Assembly (NCBI GenBank): GCA_021014325.1
Contig: CM037466.1
Location: 14,224,765 to 14,288,764, forward strand
DNA length: 64,000 bases
Direction: 5' to 3'
DNA from: Plazaster borealis
Taxonomy: Eukaryota; Echinodermata; Asteroidea; Forcipulatida; Labidiasteridae
Both the position numbers and the translations under genes were made by a program. Each line of letters opens with the position of its first letter. Position 1 is the stretch's first letter. Below the pieces are notes generated by a model. The model ran no database searches, was not told the origin of the DNA, and saw only the letters and a program-made list of their open reading frames with translations. Shown here one piece after another: positions 56,115 to 64,000 of the stretch.

Positions 56115-56619
56115 TGGGTATTCAGTGTGAGTTGGACACTAGGAGAACCTCTACCTCGTCATCCCTCCGCGATGGTTCAACTCTTCAAGACCACCTGCTG
56201 TTTAGAATTCCAAATGAGAGAGGGTTTTTTTCGGCTGAATGTGACATCTTAGCTCGTCTTCCGTGCTTGTTGGGACGTGGATGTGACAGTCGGAAGATTT
56301 GGATGGTTTTAATAATAAGAAGGGGGCAACTGCATCTGGAAAGAGTTTTAAAGGAAATTTAGTTTGAATTGGATTGATTGAGGTGAGTTGAATGCTGTAG
56401 GCCCAGCTTGAGAGGAAGGTAGGAGTTTAGATTGAGTAGATGGTCTGAAAATGTGGTCCATACTCGTTAGAGCTGGGACTGGCCAATTTACCTCTTTATA
56501 ACAGGACAGTGTTATAAGAGGACACCAAAACAAAGGAATACAAAGAAGAAATGAGATTCAGGTTTCTTTATAAGCAGAACCTCTTTGTAACAGTGCTCTT
56601 TATAATGAGGGTTGACTGT
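56115..56619. other. Gene-free sequence after the candidate terminal exon
   Basis: No AATAAA signal was seen soon after the 56112 stop, so a 3' end here is not supported. CTTTATAA-type motifs near 56500-56610 form a short imperfect duplication. Confidence 0.4.
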
Positions 56620-56995
56620 TTAAAGGCACTGAACACGTTTGGAAATTGTCAAAGACCAGTGTTCTCACTTGGTGTATCCCAACATATGCATAAAATAACA
56701 AGCCTGTGAAAAATTGGGCTCAATTAGTCATCAAAGTTGCAAGAAAATGATGACAGAAAAAACTCCCTTGTTGTACAAATTTGTGTGCTTTCAGATAGGA
56801 ATAAAAACTTCTTGCAAGAAATTTTTATTATTTTAGTGAGAAATTACCTCTTTCTCAAAAAAACTATGTTACTTCAGAGTGAGGCCTTTCCTACAATGTT
56901 TTATACTATCAACAGCTCTCCGTTGCTTGTTACCAAGTAAGTTTTTATGCTAATATTTGTTTTGAGTCATTACCAAACGTGTACGGTACCTTTAA
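56620..56995. mobile_element. TTAA-flanked MITE, GGCACTGAACACG subfamily
   Basis: It opens TTAAAGGCACTGAACACG and closes CGTGTACGGTACCTTTAA. It is among the best preserved copies. Confidence 0.9.
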
Positions 56996-57829
56996 TGAAG
57001 CAGATCAAGCTATTGTGTCTGAGTTTTTGAAATGAAAATAATACAAACACCTGGAAGACATGTTGTGGATGAAATGGGTCAAGTAATCAGGTAGGTCTGA
57101 AGAAAACTGTATGTATAACTTTGATTTTGAGAAAATTGATACTGAAGTGACTTTTGTGACTGTTTAGTAATAGGAGCAATGTTTAATAATTGTGTTTACT
57201 GATGTATCTAAAAAAAATCATAATCCAAAATGTTGCATTTTTTTTTGTAAGCGAAATAGTTTTATGCTTAGGAATTTGTTAAGCTTAAGCGGCTTTGTGG
57301 ACCACCAAGAAATGGATGTGTTACCATCTCTAAGCATTCTGCAGTAAAGATGGTTGTGAACGTATAAATAGGAGCAGCAGTACCAATTTTATATGAGAAA
57401 GAAGTTTATCTCACATGGTCATTACCTATAATTCTTATCAGTCGTTACTTTCTACACCACGCGAAGCTTCAAACCTTGAATGAAAATTTTTCAATCGATT
57501 GAGGATCTAGGGTGCGTGTCTTTGCAGGAGGAAATTTTAACCCAAATCTTATTGAGACTACACTTCTTCTTGCATGCAAGCGTGCAGACAACATTAGTAT
57601 TGTCAAGGATCAGTTTATGTGGTCCAACATATCCATGAAATAACAAACATGTCAAAGTTTAAGCTCAATCGGTCTTTGGAGTCGCAAGAAAACAGAAAAA
57701 AAAAAACATCACTTTTGTCAAACATCGAGCTTTGGACTTGCGAGATCAAAACTAGCCTAGTCGTTTTACTCATTTCTTACAGCATTTCAGGCAAAAATAT
57801 TTCAAGGGAAGTTTTCTTTAAAAGTAAGG
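56996..57829. other. Gene-free sequence with a MITE fragment
   Basis: 57596-57720 (ATTGTCAAGGATCAG, CCATGAAATAACAAAC, GTTTAAGCTCAATCGG) is a diverged piece of the TTAA family. Nothing else seen. Confidence 0.45.
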
Positions 57830-57925
57830 TGAGGTTTGCGGAGACGTAATGTACACAAAATTTTCCCTATGAGTTGTGGTCCTGAAAAGAACTGGTGGTT
57901 GAACAACTCGAGCTCTGATCATCTC
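57830..57925. repeat. Degraded single arm of the 9186 palindrome family
   Basis: GGTTTGCGGAGACGTAATGT, then CCTATGAGTTGTGGT, CCTGAAAAGAACTGGTGGTT and GCTCTGATCATCT follow the same order as one arm of 9186-9439. Confidence 0.72.
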
Positions 57926-59455
57926 CATGGGGAGAGTTTTATGCACGTACAAGAACATTTTCTTCCATGACCATCTATTTTACCATGTAAGTTATGCGCA
58001 AATCTGTAAATATTAATATTTCCAATTTTGCCAATTTTGTGCACCCCACTAAATAGGGGAAAAAACAAAGCGTCGTCCTCATTAATATTTTGTAGGCCCT
58101 CAAAAATATTATATACTAGACAGATTTGAGAGCCCCCAAAAAGGGGAAAAGGTGTACAAATTTTGCCCAATAATTGTGACCTGGGGGTTGTTGACTTCCA
58201 ACTTGAGGTATTGTTAATGGCATAGGCCCTGAAAAATTGTCCTATTTGCCGAGAGGTGTAGGGACATTTTTCAAGATTGATGCTTGGACGTTGTAGGGGT
58301 GTTTTTATTTGGAGGGAGAATAACTCTCTGGGCCTTGGGACTCCCCATATTAAATTGAGCGGAGGATAAAAGTTCAAGAGTCAATTGATAATTTGTCCTT
58401 TTACTGTAAAAAGCTGTGAGACTTCTACGTATTTTTTGTTGTTGTTGAATATTAAGCATTTTGCACTTTATGCTGTGGGAGTTTATTTTGTGGGGCGCAC
58501 CCTTAAAGTTGGCACAATGGAAAAATCAATTGGAAGGCTGGGTACAAAGACTGTTGTAACACTACCAAGTGATGCGTTTCACATCTTAACTCTTCTATAT
58601 TGATTCCTTGAAAGGGTGGAATTTTGATCTGCTATTGTCCGATTCCATTGTTCATCACATTCCATCCCCAGGACATCCGATTGTTTGTCCCTAAGCAGGT
58701 CAGTTATTGTCTGGCAGGAAACATTTTGGGGGGTTCCTTTTTTGTGGCCAGGTCTAGCCCTCTTATTGTCCAGAGCTGACAGGATCAAAGGAGAGCTAAT
58801 CTGGGAGATCAATGGGGCCATAGCTCCTTGTTTGGTTTGGAATTATCAACACAGAATCCCTGAAGAATAGATACAGTGACATATGTGATGCCTCATCTAT
58901 TGTCTGTATTGTCTGCTTGGGCTTGTAACTGTTCTTAATGATATTTGGGTTGGTGGGTTTGGGGGGGTGGCTTAGTGTGTGGGTTTATTTATACCTGAGA
59001 CTCTATCCCAGACACAGCGACATCATGTGGTACTCAAGCTACATGTTAGCAGGGTAAGTTTCAAGAAACTGATTACAGTTCATGTTTTCTTATAAGTTGA
59101 AAATGAGAGGATGCTGACAGATGTGGAAATTGAGTTTACTTTTATTGATTATCTTTTATTGGCAGTGAATGGCAGTAGACTGCAGATATCTTTGTCTGAT
59201 TCCCTGCGTACACAATGACACTGATAGTTTGAATTCTCAAGTTATAAAAAGGGGGTCAGACTATTTTCCCTTCCAGCCTCAGTTTGGTTGCATTGGTTTG
59301 AATGGAAGAAAAGCAAGATGGATGCACTGTGATAGAAGTCTATTACCCGTACTTACACTTATTGTGGTACAAAGCACAGGTGCTTACCGGTGCAGCGCTA
59401 CACAGGCTTGCTAATAACAGACACAACCAAGTCTTGAGCCAACACTTGTTGAGTT
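57926..59455. other. Gene-free sequence with a dispersed repeat
   Basis: 59215-59345 is the interspersed family shared with 21440, 24165 and 42280. An open minus frame at 57919-58377 has no domain. Confidence 0.45.
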
Positions 59456-59650
59456 CAGGGACGAGAAATTTCAGACTTTTAACTGATTTCAGACTTTTTT
59501 AAAGTCTGTCTGGTAAACAAAGAATGCTGTATTTTTCTCTTAATTAGATAAGTCAGGCTCTTTTATCTACTTCTCTAGTGCTAAGGATACTGTTCCCAGA
59601 AGCTCTGGTAATCTATAACTCCAGGGGTTGCGAAAAAGTGGAAATGCCAT
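59456..59650. repeat. hAT-like left-end repeat, second copy
   Basis: It starts CAGGGACGAGAAATTTCAG and matches 22978-23170 along its length. The right end was not found. Confidence 0.6.
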
Positions 59651-59870
59651 CAATCCAATGTACCTCCTAAAATCTGGATTCCAATTTTATACTTTTTTTG
59701 TCAGAAGTGACTCGCACCCCTCCTGTGGGTTTGATCTTTGTAGAAGTAGATATTTCCAAGATTTTTTTTTTAACACATGCCATTTTCCAACACAAAAACT
59801 AGTGATCGTTTCAGTTATATGTTTTTTTCAAATTTAAATTTTTATTTACTTATATGTATTTAGCAAAAAT

Positions 59871-60650
59871 TTAAAGAAAATAGATATCATTGCCATTTTT
59901 ATGCTTGTCACAAAGGTGAGCTGCAAGATCTTCATAAAAATCTGTTATCCCTTTTCTACACCCGACATCAAAATAAAAGACAGTGGTGGAAAATGAATAT
60001 TTTCTATGAATTTGAAATTTTAGTAAGAGGCAATGTAAACTACTCAGCGAGACATTTTGCATTGGTAGAGAAGCCCACTCAAAATATATTTCATTACAAA
60101 TTAAAATGTCTCCGATTGAGGCGGTTGCCATGGTAATCCATGAATGTCTAGTCTTTTTTCTAAACCTGTGTGTGTATACTCCTTGGCCATTTGGTTCCCT
60201 TGAACGGACAAAAAAAAATCTCCTGCGCTCCACCCGAGCCCTACCCTGCCATTGTTTAGATGGCATTTGCCGTTGTCCCCCTTTTGTAAATATGTCAGTC
60301 TTAATCTGACAGAGTGTACATTTGCGAGCATTTTTCCCCCCTGAAGCGTATGACTCCACAGTCCAGTCAGTTAGCGGATTGGCAAAACACTCACTGCGTT
60401 TGATGGCTTTGGATGACAAACGAAAATAAATAAAGCACTTGCTGACCAAGAATTCGGTTGTTTTCGTCTCTGACAAAACAATTGTAATCCCTTTTTTGGA
60501 TATCAAGGGTACCAGACGTAATGTCGGAATGATTAGATCCTGAGTGGATAAACCTGGGAGATTATCTGGATCGGAATGACTGGAATTAGGGATTAACTTA
60601 AGCTGTATCGAAGGCTGAGATGGGCACTTGGATATCATAACAATGTCCAT
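59871..60650 (-). other. Open frame of 259 codons, unrecognised
   Basis: This is the longest open frame in the window apart from the LIM exon. The translation has a cysteine pair (KCTLCQ) and basic stretches but no domain that I know. It begins with an ATG, has no acceptor just upstream on its strand, and shows no repeat similarity. Length alone is suggestive but not decisive in 64 kb. Confidence 0.25.
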
Positions 60651-60894
60651 ATTTTATTTCAAAAAAATGTAGTTGTAACTAAGGTACGTCCTCGCCAGCA
60701 ATTTTGCTGCATCTAGCCATCTTAAAAGTTGTCCACATGCTATTTATCATCTTGAAATAGAGTCTGGTGTTTAAAATTGTACAAGGAATTTTATACTATC
60801 AAGGTATAAACCGACTGGGTAAATTTGAAAGTATTTTTTGGTTGAACAAAGAAAAATTGGCTAGAGCGGGATTGAACCAAAGTGTGCTTACAGT
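60651..60894. other. Gene-free sequence with a tRNA-like element remnant
   Basis: 60840-60880 (GTTGAACAAAGAAAAATTGG, then CTAGAGCGGGATTGAACC) is a partial copy of the tRNA-like element at 48486. Confidence 0.5.
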
Positions 60895-60972
60895 TAGTAC
60901 CGCTATGAAATGGAAACTCGCGCAGTAAGCACAAAATCAGCCGTTAAGCAGCTCTATGAAATTGGGCCCAGG
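60895..60972. mobile_element. GGGCCC-type MITE, right end only
   Basis: AGCAGCTCTATGAAATTGGG, CCCAGGG is the family terminus. The left part is missing. Confidence 0.7.
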
Positions 60973-61454
60973 GTACAAACAAACACACATTTGAAGAGCA
61001 AGTTATCGCCGTCATCCTGTTTTACAGAAGTTGAGTTATTAAACTTTGCATGATGGTCAGAATACTGCTGGTCGGTATCGATTGGACGGTTTAATAATAG
61101 TTCAAAGCAGATGGCTTTATAGATAGGGTCCTTATCTAAGGGAAACGTCTTAACTCTGTGTGGAGACACAAAGTGGAATTCCATTGGATTTCCTTCATTT
61201 GTTTCGGGGGATTTCGTTGAGGATGCCCTGGAAAAAAGTGCAACTGAGAGGGTCAGCTGGAGGGTATCATTTCCCCTCACCCTCATCAAGTACAATCAAC
61301 TTAATCAGACTTTTCCTCTGGGAAATACCACTTTGTAAATGACCTGATTTCTTTGACTTTGCCCTTGTTCCTGCATTAGCACCACACTGAGGAAAAGGTA
61401 TCTCTGATATGAGTTGTGTAATTAGAAGAGGCCATATGCACAAAATATGCACAA
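60973..61454. other. Gene-free sequence
   Basis: ORFs at 60954-61506 have no domain. Nothing else seen. Confidence 0.4.
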
Positions 61455-61670
61455 AATATGCCTGGGTGGTTGGATTAGCGTAGTGGTATCTTACCTCTCC
61501 TTCCACCTTCAGTCCCTATATCTAATTGCGTGGGTTTTCCCTGGAAGGATTCTCTTGGGTTTTTCTCACATGTGACATCTAAAACTGAAACTTCCTTCCT
61601 TGTCTTCTCTCCATTGGGGCTCTTGGCTAGTACAGTGATTAAGTCTGCTTTCCTGAGAGTCCTTGGCTTC
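61455..61670 (+). repeat. tRNA-derived SINE copy (family S2), opposite orientation
   Basis: The head GGTTGGATTAGCGTAGTGGT is followed by TCAGTCCCTATATCTAATTG, CGTGGGTTTTCCC and CATCTAAAACTGAAACTTCC. The B box region is deleted. Confidence 0.72.
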
Positions 61671-62634
61671 ACAACCAGAACAAATAAAATGAAATATACC
61701 TTGATGTATCTTGGGAAAGCGAATACAGTTAAAATATAAATCAACGTGCCACCGAAAGAATAGTTAACATGATTTTTCCTTCCTCTGAACGAACTTTGGC
61801 AGATGATGCTGTTTCAAAACGAAAAATGCACAAAAACTTTCGCAAATGCCACGGACAGTGCACATGCTGATGTATATGATTTATTGTCAGGACCTGACAA
61901 TAATTTATTGACACATTTTTTGTGTGCAATACCTTAAAATGAAAGCTTATAACCTTCTTGGGTAAAAATAGCTACCTAAAAGTTAAATCTAAATTCTTGG
62001 TTCAAATTGGCCATAAATGAACGTAGTATCTTTGAAATGCTGTTTATGTCGAAGGTCATAGCTAAGAGGGAAGCGATAAACTAGATGCATTTTAAAAATA
62101 TAAATATATGATTAAGACATCTCATAAATATTCATATTTGAACAAAGACAAAAAAAGAGAGAAAAAAGAAAAAGACAAAACTAAATCACAGTATTTATAG
62201 TTTGGATAGAGGACTATTTATAAATGAAATTAATTTATACATGTTCGTCATCAGCTACACACGTAGATTTAATTAAAATAATGAATTTTATGTTCTGTTT
62301 CTTTTTTTTGGAAGCAACGCTTCACCATGTCTGCAACATTTCCTGTACTCTGTTATTAGGTGGTGAACAAAAAAAAGGAAGAAATCCGATCTTGCGATAC
62401 CGGGAAATCTTCTCTAATTTAACACTCTCTTTGTTGATAGAAAACAACCTCAAACTCCAGCCTCCATTAGGCTTCTTCATTGCACATTATTGGCATTCAG
62501 GGGAAAGTATTGATCACAAAAAATTGCAGGAAGGACGATAGAAACAGAGGCTTATAAAATGTATGGTTCATAACAAGAGAGAAAAAGATTTCAAACAGAG
62601 AGTGCTGAAAGCCCCCCCTCTTGCATCACAACCA
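61671..62634. other. Gene-free sequence
   Basis: A-rich run at about 62140-62180. The open frame 62224-62541 has no domain. Confidence 0.4.
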
Positions 62635-63180
62635 GGGTCCAGTTTCATAGAGTTGCATAAAGGCAGGGTATACTTTTGGTAATTGTCAAAGACCAGTATC
62701 CTGACTTGGTGTATCCCAACATATGCATAAAATAACAAACCTGTGAAAATTTGGGCTCAATTGGTCATCGAAGTTGCAATGAAAATATTTAGAAAAAAAC
62801 ATCCTTGTTGCAAAGAATTGTGTGCTTTCAGATGCCTGAGAAAGGCTTCATGCCTGAAGCTTTTCTCAGATTCAAATTTGTGGGTGAAAAATTACCTCTT
62901 TCTTTAAAACTACATTACTTCAAAGGGGGTCGTTTTTAACAATGTTTTATAATATCAACAGCTCTCCAGTGCTCTTTACCAATTAAGTTTTTATGCTAAT
63001 TAATTTTTGAGTAATTGCCAAAGGTAAACCCCCTTTAAGCACATAGAAGTAGCTCAGTACAAAACAATTTTGCTGCTTACTAGAATGAGGTTACCGATCA
63101 AAATATACCATCTATACCACATACTGTGTTTGATTGGTTTGCCGCTTTGTTTTGCTTAGCAGAAAATTGGTAAGCAACTT
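62635..63180. mobile_element. GGGCCC-type MITE split by a TTAA-type MITE
   Basis: The left piece AGGGTCCAGTTTCATAGAGT, TGC ends at 62656. The right piece resumes GCACATAGAAGTAGCTCAG at 63039 and continues through TTACTAGAATGAGGTTACC to AGCAGAAAATTGGTAAGCAA. Between them sits the element below. Confidence 0.82.
62657..63038. mobile_element. TTAA-type MITE nested in a GGGCCC-type MITE
   Basis: It is flanked by ATAA (decayed) and TTAA, exactly where the host family consensus has GCTGC-TTAA-GCAC. The body matches the GGCACTGAACACG subfamily (TCACTTGGTG-like start, CATATGCATAAAATAACAAA). Confidence 0.87.
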
Positions 63181-64000
63181 TTTTTATTTGTAAAAAGTTG
63201 CTTTGGGTATTTTTATTGTCAAGAATTTTGTAAAAATAGAAATTAAAAGAAGATTTGATTTTGTACAAAAATATAGTCTTCGTTTGATTTGATTTCTTAT
63301 TTTCGCTTTGCGCGAGACTTGCACTCAGTCTATTACAAATGTTGTTGTCTGTAAGACTTCCACACATAAGGTTTCTAGAAAACTTAATGCATCATTTAAG
63401 TAAGTTTCTTATTTTCAATTTGGAACTATCAGAGATTGACGTAAGCTGAGCATCCAGACCTTAAGCTTTAGACTTCAAGGAGCATTTCGAGAAAAATAGT
63501 ATCAAGAGATTCCGTGTTGATGTTCTTACTTGTTTCCCTAAAAATAGATAGGAATTAAGTTCAACTAGTTCAACTTCACATTGGCAGTGAACCCCCTTGT
63601 TTGCGGTCAGTTACCTGTGCTGGAAAAACAAAATTGATGAATAAAAGAAGAATACAATAACGAGTGAGATACATTCACCTCTGATATTTTTGTCTTCTCT
63701 TTTGAAGTTTTCGTTCTTTTTTTAATAAGTCACTCGGCTCTCGGGCAGCCTGACAAGTTCATCGACATGATGTTTCCTGCGTTCAGCTGCATGTGTTATT
63801 GGCCATCAATGATTAATTGGATAGCACATTCAAATTAAAATCCTGTCCGCTGAAAGTTCTTGTTATATGTGCGGAGAGATTTTACTCGTTGCAAACTTTT
63901 GAGGAGTGCTTGTTTTGGAATGCAATATTTCACAAAGGTAGGCCCTATGCCCTGTGATTTCACATTGGTCACAATTTGATTTTATTTATGTAGGTTTTAA
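63181..64000. other. Gene-free sequence to the window end
   Basis: 63205-63330 repeats the segment at 18560-18690. The last 600 bases are repeat-poor with no exon-like feature. Confidence 0.45.

Overview
This window is animal genomic DNA that is poor in genes and rich in repeats. Three things show a metazoan: GT-AG introns, one split LIM-domain gene with a 35.7 kb intron, and a high density of MITE-, SINE- and LINE-derived sequence. Several repeat families look like ones I associate with echinoderms, above all sea stars. Examples are the AAAGGCACTGAACACGTTTG element and the hairpin ending in GGGCCCAATTTCATAGAGC. The taxon is therefore an inference from memory and is only moderately secure. 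Nothing here is bacterial or phage: no operons, no CRISPR array, no intact rRNA.

Only one gene is well supported. A large exon (acceptor before 5109, ATG at 5184, donor after 7792) encodes about 870 residues of Ser/Pro/Lys-rich, probably disordered protein. It ends in the first half of a LIM zinc-binding domain. The LIM domain continues in a 39-base microexon at 43509-43547. The join restores the exact ligand spacing C-x2-C-x17-H-x2-C-x2-C-x2-C. The last two LIM ligands are not visible. A possible terminal coding exon lies at about 55871-56114 in a compatible phase. The N-terminal region has two SKIP (SxIP-type) motifs and a proline-rich PPPPKPPRR motif, which suggests a cytoskeletal adaptor.

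Region by region: 1-5108 is upstream sequence or 5' intron, with a TTAA-flanked MITE, tRNA-derived SINEs, a free tRNA-like sequence and a foldback element. 5109-7792 is the main exon. 7793-43508 is one intron holding a 254 bp near-perfect palindrome, a 229 bp satellite broken by a SINE, two minisatellites that stay open in translation, several LINE 3' ends and many MITEs. 43548-64000 is further intron or 3' sequence. It holds LINE fragments, two CAGGG/CCCTG elements with 5 bp target duplications (one carrying a nested foldback element), a 115-117 bp tandem repeat and more MITEs.

The most informative structure beyond the gene is a readable history of nested insertions. A TTAA-targeting MITE sits exactly in the TTAA of another MITE, a foldback element sits in a hAT-like element with an ATAT duplication, and a SINE sits in a satellite with a TAGTT duplication. 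The SINE also shares its 3' tail with local LINE fragments, which points to that LINE lineage as its likely mobilising partner.
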